From the NCBI RefSeq assembly GCF_038900095.1, contig NZ_JBBMQQ010000008.1, positions 144,591-208,590 of the forward strand: 64,000 nt of DNA. The letters are read 5' to 3'. The notes under the pieces are model-generated. The model searched no databases. It was not told the origin of the DNA and saw nothing but the letters and a program-made list of their open reading frames with translations. The DNA comes from Hoeflea sp038900095. Lineage in GTDB: Bacteria > Pseudomonadota > Alphaproteobacteria > Rhizobiales > Rhizobiaceae. This document shows positions 9,426 to 17,475 of this stretch, piece after piece (the stretch's first letter is position 1; each line of letters starts with the position of its first letter). Both the position numbers and the translations under genes were made by a program.

Positions 9426-10121
9426 TCAGGTGACCGCCCGAACCGCCTCGATGATGGCCGCTACACGCGGATCATTGTCATGCGAGGACATGCGGGCGCG
9501 GACCAGGCACGCCTCGGATTTCAGGATCACGCCATCGGACAGGATCCTGAGATGATTGGCCGTCAGGGTCGAGCCGGTCGAGGTGATGTCGACGATGATG
9601 TCGGCAGCGCCGGATGCCGGTGCGCCTTCGGTGGCGCCAAGGCTCTCGACGATCCGGTAAAGCTGGATGCCGTGGCGGGTGGAGAAGAAATTTTGCGTCA
9701 GCCGCCAGTACTTGGTGGCGATGGTCAGCCGCCGGCCATGACGGCTGCGGAAATCCGCGGCGACGTCGCCGAGATCGGCCATGCTGTCGACATCCTTCCA
9801 GATGTCCGGCACGGCGACCACCACATCGGCATTGCCGAAGCCGAGCCGGGCGGTGATTTCCACCCGTTCGTCGGCGCGCGGCAGGCTTTCGCGCACCAGA
9901 TCCTCGCCGGTGACGCCGAAATCCACCGCACCAGCGCCCAGTTCCCGGGCAATCTCTGAAGCCGAGAGGAACGCCACCTCGACATCGTCGATACCGTCAA
10001 TGCGGCCACGGTAGCTGCGGTCGTTGCCGATGGCGGAGACGGTCAGTCCGGCACGGGCGAAGACGGCAATGGCGTCATCCTTCATGCGGCCCTTGGAGGG
10101 CAGTGCAACTGTCAATGTCAT
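9426..10121 (-). CDS. hisG: ATP phosphoribosyltransferase, short form
   Basis: Catalyses the first step of histidine synthesis, ATP + PRPP to phosphoribosyl-ATP. At 231 residues it is the short HisG that lacks the C-terminal histidine-binding domain and needs HisZ. The N-terminus TVALPSKGRM and the PRPP-site region DIIVDITSTGSTLTANHL (near residues 155-172) are clear. The start overlaps hisZ by 4 bp, so subunits are made together. Feedback inhibition by histidine is expected through HisZ. Confidence 0.96.
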   Translation of the reverse strand: MTLTVALPSKGRMKDDAIAVFARAGLTVSAIGNDRSYRGRIDGIDDVEVAFLSASEIARELGAGAVDFGVTGEDLVRESLPRADERVEITARLGFGNADVVVAVPDIWKDVDSMADLGDVAADFRSRHGRRLTIATKYWRLTQNFFSTRHGIQLYRIVESLGATEGAPASGAADIIVDITSTGSTLTANHLRILSDGVILKSEACLVRARMSSHDNDPRVAAIIEAVRAVT

Positions 10122-11239
10122 TTGCCTGCCCTCACGCTTTCAATCCGGTCGAGCCACAGCGAGAAGCCCACGGCGGGGATTGGCTCCTGTGCGCCAAGCA
10201 GTTCCATCAAGCGGTCATAGCGGCCGCCACCGGCAAGAACCAGATTGTGATCGCCTGCGGAAATCTCGAAAACGAGACCGGTGTAGTAATCAAGCGGACG
10301 GCCAAAGGCGGCACGCCAGCGAATGGCGCCCAGATCCTCGCCGCGCGCCTCAAGCGCATTGAGCCGGGCTTCGAACGCCCGCTGCGCAACGCTGATTTCA
10401 AGACCGGCATCGCGTGCAAATTCCGCCAGCGCCGATGCAGCGCGATCAAGCGGCACATCCAGCGCCAGAAATGCCTTGAGCGCGTCGAGCGATGCAGGCG
10501 ACAGCCGGGTTGCGTCGAGCGCCTGCTTGCCCATCAGACGGGCGGCGATCTCGGCGGGCGAGCGGCTGGCGTGGCTGGAATAGCCGGTTTCCTGCATCAC
10601 CCGTTCGATATGCGCCTCAAGGCCTTCAACATCGCCCTTCGCAAGAAACCCGGCAACCGAGGCATCGGGCTGGGCGGAACTGTCGGGATTGGCCAGACGG
10701 GCGATCATCGCATCAAGCGCCTGCCCGTTGCCAAAGGCATGGATCAGGCGTTTCTGCCAGCCGGACGGCAGACCGAGACCCGCGACAACAGCCTCGAAGA
10801 CCGACTGGTCGCCGAGAATGGTCGAGAGTTCGACGCCGGGCACGAACTGCGTGACCAGCGCCCTTGCTTCCGAAATCGCGCGGGCATCGGCGCCGGCTTC
10901 ATCGGGTTCACCGAGATCCTCGACACCGGCCTGGAAGAACTCGTTTCCGCCCTCGCGGCGCTGGCGGAACACCTGGCCGAGATAGCCGTAGCGGCGCGGA
11001 GTGGCAACGGTTTCGGCGATATGGGCGCTACACACCGGAATGGTGAATTCGGGCCTGAGGCAGAGGCTTTCGCCGGTCTCGCTCTCGGTGAGAAAGATGC
11101 GGCGGCGCAAATCCTCACCAGCCATATCAAGGAACGGTTCGGCCGGCTGGATCACCGGGATATCGACGCGAACGCCGCCGAGCGCATCGAGCGCACGGGC
11201 AAGGTCAGCGGCGAAGACAGGCAGACCGGCTTGGGGCAT
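10118..11239 (-). CDS. hisZ: ATP phosphoribosyltransferase regulatory subunit
   Basis: 373-residue HisZ, a paralogue of histidyl-tRNA synthetase that has lost aminoacylation and forms a hetero-octamer with short HisG. Class II synthetase-like features remain (LRPEFTIPVC near residues 60-70, YYTGLVFEI and GGRYDRLMELLG near the C-terminus). It is encoded between hisG (4-bp overlap) and hisS (6-bp gap), an order seen in many alphaproteobacteria, where the synthetase and its regulatory paralogue are neighbours. Confidence 0.94.
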   Translation of the reverse strand: MPQAGLPVFAADLARALDALGGVRVDIPVIQPAEPFLDMAGEDLRRRIFLTESETGESLCLRPEFTIPVCSAHIAETVATPRRYGYLGQVFRQRREGGNEFFQAGVEDLGEPDEAGADARAISEARALVTQFVPGVELSTILGDQSVFEAVVAGLGLPSGWQKRLIHAFGNGQALDAMIARLANPDSSAQPDASVAGFLAKGDVEGLEAHIERVMQETGYSSHASRSPAEIAARLMGKQALDATRLSPASLDALKAFLALDVPLDRAASALAEFARDAGLEISVAQRAFEARLNALEARGEDLGAIRWRAAFGRPLDYYTGLVFEISAGDHNLVLAGGGRYDRLMELLGAQEPIPAVGFSLWLDRIESVRAGK

Positions 11240-11245
11240 GGTCTC

Positions 11246-12835
11246 TCAGCCCTCTTTGTTGGCGGCATCGATGGCCGCGTCGGACGCCTGTTCGGCCAGA
11301 ACGCGCTTGACGGTGATGACCAGATCGGCCTCGTCGACCAGATGCTCGCCAGCCTTGGCTTCGCGCCATTCAGCGTTGTCGGTGATGGTTTCGGCGATGC
11401 GCTTGCCCTCGATCAGGTCCTTGACGATGACATGGCCCGCTTCCTTCTCGTTGCCACCCTGGATGATGGCGATAGGAGAGCCGCGGCGGTCGGCATAGCG
11501 CAACTGCTTGGGGAAATCCTTGGGGTTGCCCTGGAACAGCTCGACCGGAATGGTGGGGCCGAGCGGCTGGTTGTTCTCATCCACCGGGTTGAGCGCGGTG
11601 CGCAGTTCCTGCGCCATCTTGGCGTAATCGCCGATGCGGTCGCGATCCATGATGGTGACGAGGACCGGGCCGTTGGCGGCTTCGCCCGAGAGCTTGCCGA
11701 GGTTTTTCAGCGCCGTCATCAGGCGCGAGACGCCGATGGAAAAGCCGGTGGCAGGCACCGGCTGGCCCATGAAGCGCGAGACCAGTCCATCGTAGCGGCC
11801 ACCACCGCCGACGGAACCGAACTGAACGATCTGGCCCTTCTCGTTGGGAATGCCGCCAAGGAGCTCGGCTTCGTAGACCGGGCCGGTGTAATATTCGAGG
11901 CCACGGACGACGGAGGGATCGATTAGAATTCTGTCTGAATCATAACCGCTCGCTCTAACGGTTTCGCTGATTTTTCCGAGTTCAGCAAAACCGTCTTGAA
12001 GGAGAGTGGATTTGTCTGCTGTGCTTTCCAGAAAATCAGCGACTTTCTCACCCATAGCCGCTCCTCTCGGAATCGAGACAAACCGGATAATTGTTTCGAT
12101 TTGCCATGATCCAAGCCCCGCCCCCGGAGTAAAGTCCCCCTCGCCTTCCTTGCCACCATCCCAGCGACCAGGTCCAAGCAAGAGCTTCACGCCTTCGGTG
12201 CCGAACTTGTCGAGCTTGTCGATGGCGCGAAGCACGGTGAGGCGCTTGCCGGCGTTCTCTTCGCCGCCAAGACCGATGGCTTCCATCACCCCGTCGAGCA
12301 CCTTGCGGTTGTTGACGCGGATCACGTAGTCACCGCGCGGGATGCCGAGCGCTTCCATGGTGTCGGCCATCATCATGCACATTTCCGCATCGGCCTGGAC
12401 GCCGGGGGCACCTACAATGTCGGCGTCGAACTGCATGAACTGGCGGAAGCGGCCGGGACCGGGCTTTTCGTTGCGGAACACCCAGCCGGCGCGATAGGTG
12501 CGGTAGGGCAGCTGGATGTCGTTGAAATTCTCGGCGACATGACGGGCCAGAGGTGCGGTCAGGTCATAGCGCAGCGACAGCCATTGATCGTCGTCATCCT
12601 GAAACGAGAACACGCCCTCATTGGGCCGGTCCTGGTCGGGAAGGAACTTGCCCAGCGCATCGGTGTATTCGATAAAAGGCGTTTCCACCGGCTCGAATCC
12701 GAAGCGCTCGTAGACGGTCCTGATCTTGGCCATCATCTCGTCGGTGGCGCGGATATCGGCGGACGAGCGGTCAGGAAAACCGCGCGCCAGGCGCGCCTTG
12801 AGTTTCTGGGGCTTCTTTTGCTTCTTGTCGGACAT
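11246..12835 (-). CDS. hisS: Histidyl-tRNA synthetase
   Basis: 529 residues from the ATG at 12835 (MSDKKQKKPQK). Charges tRNA-His; class II. Motif 2 region (LRYDLTAPLARHVAE, then FRNEKPGPGRFRQFMQFDAD) and the histidine-specific motifs (RGLEYYTGPVYEAE, GGGGRYDGLV) are clear, as is the C-terminal anticodon-binding domain. The reading frame is open for 23 further codons upstream, but these overlap a strong hairpin and are not conserved-looking. The stretch 11923-12150 has lower GC and different codon choice from the rest, as if replaced by a distant allele. hisS, hisZ and hisG form one operon. Confidence 0.95.
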   Translation of the reverse strand: MSDKKQKKPQKLKARLARGFPDRSSADIRATDEMMAKIRTVYERFGFEPVETPFIEYTDALGKFLPDQDRPNEGVFSFQDDDDQWLSLRYDLTAPLARHVAENFNDIQLPYRTYRAGWVFRNEKPGPGRFRQFMQFDADIVGAPGVQADAEMCMMMADTMEALGIPRGDYVIRVNNRKVLDGVMEAIGLGGEENAGKRLTVLRAIDKLDKFGTEGVKLLLGPGRWDGGKEGEGDFTPGAGLGSWQIETIIRFVSIPRGAAMGEKVADFLESTADKSTLLQDGFAELGKISETVRASGYDSDRILIDPSVVRGLEYYTGPVYEAELLGGIPNEKGQIVQFGSVGGGGRYDGLVSRFMGQPVPATGFSIGVSRLMTALKNLGKLSGEAANGPVLVTIMDRDRIGDYAKMAQELRTALNPVDENNQPLGPTIPVELFQGNPKDFPKQLRYADRRGSPIAIIQGGNEKEAGHVIVKDLIEGKRIAETITDNAEWREAKAGEHLVDEADLVITVKRVLAEQASDAAIDAANKEG

Positions 12836-12838
12836 GGA

Positions 12839-12896
12839 AAAGGGCCTGCGAAAGGAGAAACATCTTGTTGCGCTTCTCCTAACCGACAGGCCCTTT
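12839..12896 (-). promoter_or_regulatory. Two-stage hairpin ending 3 nt before the hisS start
   Basis: On the minus strand AAAGGGCCTG (12896-12887) pairs with CAGGCCCTTT (12848-12839), enclosing a second stem AGGAGAA / TTCTCCT (12880-12874 with 12859-12853). The outer stem ends in TTTT and leaves only three bases before the hisS ATG. It may be a terminator or attenuator between the BA14K gene and hisS, or a translational control element; the sequence does not decide. Confidence 0.75.
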
Positions 12897-12980
12897 AGCT
12901 GCAAGGCTTGGGTGGCGGAACGAAGGGAGACCGATGGCCAGACCTTCCACTCATCCAGGCTTCAAAGCGACCGGTTTGGC

Positions 12981-13418
12981 TCAATAGTAAGGCGAGCGGC
13001 ATTCGCGGCGCGGCCCGTGATAGGGCTGGAACGTATTGTCGCGCTCACGATAGGAGCGATACTTGTTGTGGCACCAGCGAATATGCTGCGGGTTGGTGTA
13101 GCCCGGCCGGACATGCGAGCCGCGGCGATGGCCGTCGCCGATGATCACGCCGAAGGAAAAGGCGGCTGGCGGAAACCAGAAGCCGTTGTAATGGCGATAA
13201 CCCGGACGCCTGTGACGCGAGCCGCGATGGCCGTTGTAGAATCCGCGATCCTTGTGGCGGTGGAAACCGCGCTTGCGGTGGTCGATGCGAACGACATCGG
13301 ACTGCCCGGCGGCCTGCACAGCCGGTTTCGGAACCATCAGCGGCGCGGAGGAAACCGGCCCCATGACCGAAAGACAGAGTGATGCCGACAGGAGTGTCTT
13401 GATGATTGGGTTCAACAT
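12981..13418 (-). CDS. BA14K-family secreted protein
   Basis: 145 residues with a signal peptide (MLNPIIKTLLSASLCLSVMGPVSSA) and a His/Arg/Gly-rich middle. The C-terminus HIRWCHNKYRSYRERDNTF followed by QPYHGPRRECRSPY matches the BA14K signature, first known from the Brucella 14-kDa immunoreactive, lectin-like protein. Such proteins are exported and often anchored at the envelope in Rhizobiales. A GAGGA site precedes the ATG. It is upstream of hisS on the same strand with a 145-bp gap holding a hairpin. Exact function unknown. Confidence 0.88.
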   Translation of the reverse strand: MLNPIIKTLLSASLCLSVMGPVSSAPLMVPKPAVQAAGQSDVVRIDHRKRGFHRHKDRGFYNGHRGSRHRRPGYRHYNGFWFPPAAFSFGVIIGDGHRRGSHVRPGYTNPQHIRWCHNKYRSYRERDNTFQPYHGPRRECRSPYY

Positions 13419-13611
13419 GTCGTGGTCCTCTCAGTAACTGTTCAAAGTCCCTTCAGACAATTAACGCCATAACGCCGGCCATGGTTCCACGCAACGGTGC
13501 TCGCGAATCTGTGAGCGCCCGAGACCGATCAGACCGTCGACATTTGCCGCTGGACCGGCGATAGATCGAAACCTCGTCGCGCTACTCTTCCCCCTTGAGA
13601 GATATCCGGTT

Positions 13612-14478
13612 TTGCCCCTTTTCCTTCTCACCTGCCTGACAATGATCGCGTTTGCCGCCAACTCGGTGCTGGGGCGGATGGCGACCGGGCCGGGCGAGAT
13701 GCCGTTGATCGATCCGGCGAGTTACTCGGCGGTGCGACTGATAAGCGGCGCCGTCATGCTGGCGCTCCTGGTCGCCGTCACAGGCAGCGGCGCAGGCCGT
13801 TCGCCGCGTCTGCAATCCGGTTCATGGTCTTCGGCTTTCGCGCTGTTTGCCTATGCGGTGGCGTTTTCCTACGCCTATGTGGCGCTCGATACCGGCATTG
13901 GCGCCCTGATCCTGTTTGCCTCGGTGCAGGCAACGATGATCGGCTGGAGCCTGAAGGAAGGCGACCGTCCCTCCCCGCTTGAATGGCTGGGGCTGATCGT
14001 CGCCTTCGGTGCGTTCATCTGGCTGGTTTCGCCGGGGCTGTCGGCGCCTGATCCGATGGCCGCGGCCATGATGGCGGTGTCGGGCATTGCCTGGGGTGCC
14101 TATTCGCTGCGCGGCCGCGGGCTGCCGGATCCGCTGAAGGCGACGGCCGACAATTTCATGCGTTCGGCGGCCTTTGTCATCCCGCTCGGCGGTGTGGTGA
14201 TGATTGCCCAGCCGGTGCATGCCAGTTTCAACGGCCTCATGCTGGCGATTGCTTCCGGCGCTGTGACCTCGGGGCTCGGCTATGCGCTGTGGTACCGGGT
14301 GTTGAGAAAGATCGGGGCAACGCAGGGCGCCATCGTGCAACTGACCGTGCCGGTGATCGCCGCAGTCGGCGGCACCCTGTTTCTGGCCGAAGGCTGGACG
14401 CTCCGGCTTGCGGTTTCCTCGCTGCTGATCCTCGGTGGCGTGGCATTGGCGACCATCGCCAAGCAGCGCCGGGTCTGA
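13612..14478 (+). CDS. EamA/DMT-superfamily transporter
   Basis: 288-residue drug/metabolite transporter-type membrane protein with about ten hydrophobic segments in two EamA repeats (for example AIGALILFASVQATMIGWSL closing the first repeat and GATQGAIVQLTVPVIAAVGG in the second). Likely a small-molecule exporter of the inner membrane; substrate unknown. The only in-frame start before the first membrane segment is TTG 13612, with a weak GAGAG upstream, so translation may be inefficient or the start uncertain. It is divergent from the BA14K gene and convergent with the DUF1801 gene. Confidence 0.88.
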   Translation: MPLFLLTCLTMIAFAANSVLGRMATGPGEMPLIDPASYSAVRLISGAVMLALLVAVTGSGAGRSPRLQSGSWSSAFALFAYAVAFSYAYVALDTGIGALILFASVQATMIGWSLKEGDRPSPLEWLGLIVAFGAFIWLVSPGLSAPDPMAAAMMAVSGIAWGAYSLRGRGLPDPLKATADNFMRSAAFVIPLGGVVMIAQPVHASFNGLMLAIASGAVTSGLGYALWYRVLRKIGATQGAIVQLTVPVIAAVGGTLFLAEGWTLRLAVSSLLILGGVALATIAKQRRV

Positions 14479-14480
14479 GT

Positions 14481-14834
14481 TCAGGTGCGTTTCTGCCGCT
14501 TGCGCAGCTTGTAGGTCAGCGCCAGCGCAATGCAGTGTTCAAGCGCCTCGCGGTCGGGCGCAACGCCTCCGGGCAGCACGATGGCGCGGTTGCCTTCGTA
14601 AGTCAGGGTATCGGGATAAAGGTCGCGGAACTCATCAACCAGATCGGTGTGGCAGATGAACATCAGCGCCAGATCGCCGTCCGGACGCGGTGCGATCCGG
14701 ACGGAACTGCCGACATTGCGTTTTGCCGGGGTAAAACTCTGCTCGCCCCATTTGAGGCTTTCTTCCAGCGGCCCGATCTCCGGCCTTGCCGCAGCAACAT
14801 GATGGATCAGGGTCTTGAGCTCATCGGGGGTCAT
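14481..14834 (-). CDS. DUF1801-family protein
   Basis: 117 residues with the DUF1801 (YdhG-like) pattern: LKWGEQSFTP in the first third and the acidic/hydrophobic FRDLYPDTLTYEG later. These are small cytoplasmic proteins of unknown biochemical role. The start overlaps the stop of tag by 4 bp, so it is co-translated with the DNA glycosylase; a shared role in DNA damage is only guilt by association. Confidence 0.82.
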   Translation of the reverse strand: MTPDELKTLIHHVAAARPEIGPLEESLKWGEQSFTPAKRNVGSSVRIAPRPDGDLALMFICHTDLVDEFRDLYPDTLTYEGNRAIVLPGGVAPDREALEHCIALALTYKLRKRQKRT

Positions 14835-15484
14835 GCAGGACGCACCAGGGCCGTGCGCAGCGCCTCGACTTCCTGTCGGTGGCAGCAGCCCTCGAGATGG
14901 TCATTGACCAGCCCCATGGCCTGCATGAAGGCATAGACCGTTGTCGGGCCGACAAAGCTCCAGCCGCGCTTCTTCAGATCCTTGGAGATGCGGGTGGACA
15001 CGGCGGTTGTCGGATTTGCCCGCAGGGTTGCATAGTCCACTGTTTCCGGGCGCTCATCCGGACCGGGCTCGTGGGCCCAGAAATAGGCGGCAAGCGAGCC
15101 GAATTCGTCGACCATTTCGATGGCGCGATTGGCGTTGTTGATGGTCGAGACGATCTTGCCGCGGTGGCGGATAATGCCCTTGTCCTGAACGAGCCGTTCG
15201 ATGTCGGCATCATCGAAGCGGGCAACCTTGCGGAAATCGAAACCGGCAAAGGCGGCGCGGAAATTCTCACGCTTGCGCAGGATGGTGAGCCAGGACAGGC
15301 CGGACTGAAATCCTTCCAGGCAGATCTTCTCAAACAGCCGTATGTCATCGGTCACCGGCCGGCCCCATTCGGCGTCATGGTACGCCAGGTAGTCGGGGAG
15401 ATTGCCCGGCCAGAAGCAGCGGGTGCGGCCGTCCTCGCCGGTGATCAGGCCGTTTTCATGCGCCATGGAGCCGCTCTTCATCAT
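14831..15484 (-). CDS. tag: DNA-3-methyladenine glycosylase I
   Basis: Excises 3-methyladenine from alkylated DNA. Aligns along its length with Tag: RCFWPGNLPDYLAYHDAEWGRP, LFEKICLEGFQSGLSWLTIL, RLVQDKGIIRHRGKI, KKRGWSFVGPTTVYAFMQA and the C-terminal GLVNDHLEGCCHR. The zinc ligands of the family (an N-terminal Cys, and His and Cys near the C-terminus) are present. Start is uncertain among ATGs at 15484, 15481 and 15466, none with a good ribosome site; 15484 gives 217 residues. It is co-directional and overlapping with the DUF1801 gene. Confidence 0.93.
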   Translation of the reverse strand: MMKSGSMAHENGLITGEDGRTRCFWPGNLPDYLAYHDAEWGRPVTDDIRLFEKICLEGFQSGLSWLTILRKRENFRAAFAGFDFRKVARFDDADIERLVQDKGIIRHRGKIVSTINNANRAIEMVDEFGSLAAYFWAHEPGPDERPETVDYATLRANPTTAVSTRISKDLKKRGWSFVGPTTVYAFMQAMGLVNDHLEGCCHRQEVEALRTALVRPA

Positions 15485-15698
15485 GGTTAATCGGGAATCG
15501 CGGCCAATTAAGCGGTCGTTCACCGCGTTTGGCAAGGCAGCGATAACCCTAAGAAGAGCTTTCCACCCAAACGGGCATTTTATTGATGCGGATTCACCAA
15601 TTGATTCCATCGCTGCCGCAAGCATGGATCATGGAAGACAGATCCATCGGCGTGAATTCGTCGATGGTGACCTGTCGCAATCAGACGAAAGGTATTTG

Positions 15699-16475
15699 GT
15701 GCGTCCGATGAAACAACTTGCTCTGCTTCTCATGTCCGGCGCGGCGTTGAGCCTTGCCGCATTTTCCGCCCCGGCCAGCGCCGGAGACCGGTATGGGCAA
15801 CGGCCACCCGTGGTGCTCAGCCCGGATCTGACCGCCCCCTGGGTCCTGCAGCTCAGCGGCCAGGCCGCGCCGCGGGGCGGCATTGTCTACCGGTCCCAGC
15901 CGAGAGCCGTTCGCCGGGCCGTTACACAACCACGCATCCAGCGGGCGCAGCCCCGCCGGGTGACCAATGTCGCGCTTGCAGCCCCGCTGGTGAAACCGAA
16001 GCCGGCGAGCCAGATCGATCAGCGATTCCTGCCGCAGACGGTTTCCTACAATGGCAAGGAGAAGCCCGGCACCATCATCATCGATACAAGCGAGCGTTAC
16101 CTCTATTACGTCATGAGCGACGGCAAGGCGCGGCGCTACGGCGTAGGCGTCGGCAAGGAAGGTCACGCCTGGAGCGGTACCGAGAAGATCACTCGCAAGG
16201 CGGAATGGCCGGACTGGCGTCCGCCGGCAGAGATGATCAAGCGGGTGCGCGAGAAGGAAGGCCGGATCCTGCCGGTGCACATGAAGGGCGGACCGGAAAA
16301 CCCGCTCGGCGCACGGGCGCTTTATCTCGGCTCAACGCTGTACCGCATCCACGGCACCAACCAGCCCTGGACAATCGGCAAGGCCGTCTCGTCGGGTTGC
16401 ATCCGGATGCGCAACCAGGATGTCACGGAACTCTACGAACTTGCCAAGGTCGGTGCCAAGGTCATCGTGATGTGA
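15699..16475 (+). CDS. L,D-transpeptidase (YkuD), secreted
   Basis: Cross-links peptidoglycan through 3-3 bonds or attaches proteins to it in the periplasm. I prefer the GTG at 15699, which has AAAGG 6 bp upstream, over ATG 15708 with none; this gives 258 residues starting MRPMKQLALLLMSGAALSLA, a signal peptide. A Pro/Arg-rich linker precedes the YkuD domain, whose catalytic motif has His218 and SSGCIRM with Cys234. A very similar transpeptidase follows 170 bp downstream. Confidence 0.93.
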   Translation: MRPMKQLALLLMSGAALSLAAFSAPASAGDRYGQRPPVVLSPDLTAPWVLQLSGQAAPRGGIVYRSQPRAVRRAVTQPRIQRAQPRRVTNVALAAPLVKPKPASQIDQRFLPQTVSYNGKEKPGTIIIDTSERYLYYVMSDGKARRYGVGVGKEGHAWSGTEKITRKAEWPDWRPPAEMIKRVREKEGRILPVHMKGGPENPLGARALYLGSTLYRIHGTNQPWTIGKAVSSGCIRMRNQDVTELYELAKVGAKVIVM

Positions 16476-16514
16476 TCACAGGCTGATCTGCCGCCTCAGG
16501 AACAGATCCGGTCA

Positions 16515-16538
16515 GGCCCAGTGCCGGGCCGGGTTTTT
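16515..16538 (+). terminator. Terminator after the first L,D-transpeptidase
   Basis: GGCCC (16515-16519) pairs with GGGCC (16526-16530) followed by GGG and five T residues; 39 bp after the stop. Confidence 0.65.
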
Positions 16539-16645
16539 CCATTGGCGTGAAACGCCATGTCCCGTTTCACCCTCAGGGCGGTTGATCCAATAAAAAACGA
16601 TGGTACCTTTGTAACCGAGGGCTAAAGTACGAACGAGGGGGTCCC

Positions 16646-17356
16646 ATGACATTGCCACGCCTATTCACCCGATTTGCCGTCATTGCGGCCAGCGCGCTGG
16701 CGCTGCTTGTTGCGCCGGCGCTGCCGGACGCATCGGCCATGCCGCGAACGATCGCACCCGCTGCATCCGATGCAGCCTTGCCGGTCGTCCAGGTGGCGCA
16801 GTCGAAAAAGCCGAAACCGGAATTCATGCGCAAGAAGGTCCGGTTCAAGACCAACGAGAAACCCGGCACCATCATCATCGATACCAGCACGAAATATCTC
16901 TATTACGTCGAGGGTAAAAACCGCGCCATCCGCTATGGCGTCGGTGTCGGACGTGACGGATTTGGCTGGTCGGGCACCGTCAAGATCGGTCGCAAGGCGG
17001 AATGGCCGGGCTGGCGCCCGCCTGCCACAATGATTGCCCGCGAACGCCGCAAGGGCCACAAGCTTCCAGCCTATATGAAGGGTGGCCCAAACAACCCGCT
17101 CGGTGCGCGCGCGATGTATCTCTACAAGGGCGGCCGCGACACGATCTTCCGCATTCACGGCACCAACCAGCCATGGACCATCGGCCAGAACATGTCGTCA
17201 GGCTGCATCCGGATGATGAACGAGGATGTCAAACACCTCTATGAACGCGCCGCCATCGGCTCCAAGGTCATCGTCATCGGGCCGAACGGGAAAGGCTCCG
17301 AGAGACACTACACCGATCTCGGGATGGATTTCTTCGGCACGCTGTTCGGCGGTTGA
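16646..17356 (+). CDS. L,D-transpeptidase (YkuD), secreted
   Basis: 236 residues, with a signal peptide (MTLPRLFTRFAVIAASALAL then LVAPALPDASA) and a YkuD domain closely resembling the upstream gene: both share KPGTIIIDTS, YLYYV, RKAEWP, HGTNQPWTIG and SSGCIRM. The catalytic pair is His171 and Cys187. It lacks the long Pro/Arg linker of its neighbour and has an extra C-terminal tail (HYTDLGMDFFGTLFGG). The two look like a tandem duplication separated by a terminator, so each is probably transcribed on its own. Its strong terminator follows. Confidence 0.93.
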   Translation: MTLPRLFTRFAVIAASALALLVAPALPDASAMPRTIAPAASDAALPVVQVAQSKKPKPEFMRKKVRFKTNEKPGTIIIDTSTKYLYYVEGKNRAIRYGVGVGRDGFGWSGTVKIGRKAEWPGWRPPATMIARERRKGHKLPAYMKGGPNNPLGARAMYLYKGGRDTIFRIHGTNQPWTIGQNMSSGCIRMMNEDVKHLYERAAIGSKVIVIGPNGKGSERHYTDLGMDFFGTLFGG

Positions 17357-17400
17357 GGCCGGCGGGTCCAACGCAGCCAACATCTGCAGAAACAAACCAG

Positions 17401-17429
17401 AAGGCAGCGTTTACGGACGCTGCCTTTTT
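17401..17429 (+). terminator. Rho-independent terminator of second L,D-transpeptidase
   Basis: AAGGCAGCGT / ACGCTGCCTT perfect 10-bp stem with a 6-nt loop (TTACGG) running into T residues, 45 bp after the stop. Confidence 0.93.
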
Positions 17430-17475
17430 GCTTCCGACGGACAGGAAGTTACTCTGCCGGGCTCAGTTTCACGGC

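Noticed and set aside
10103..11926. Long plus-strand open frame opposite hisZ and hisS
   Set aside because: Antisense artefact; hisZ and hisS on the other strand are unambiguous.
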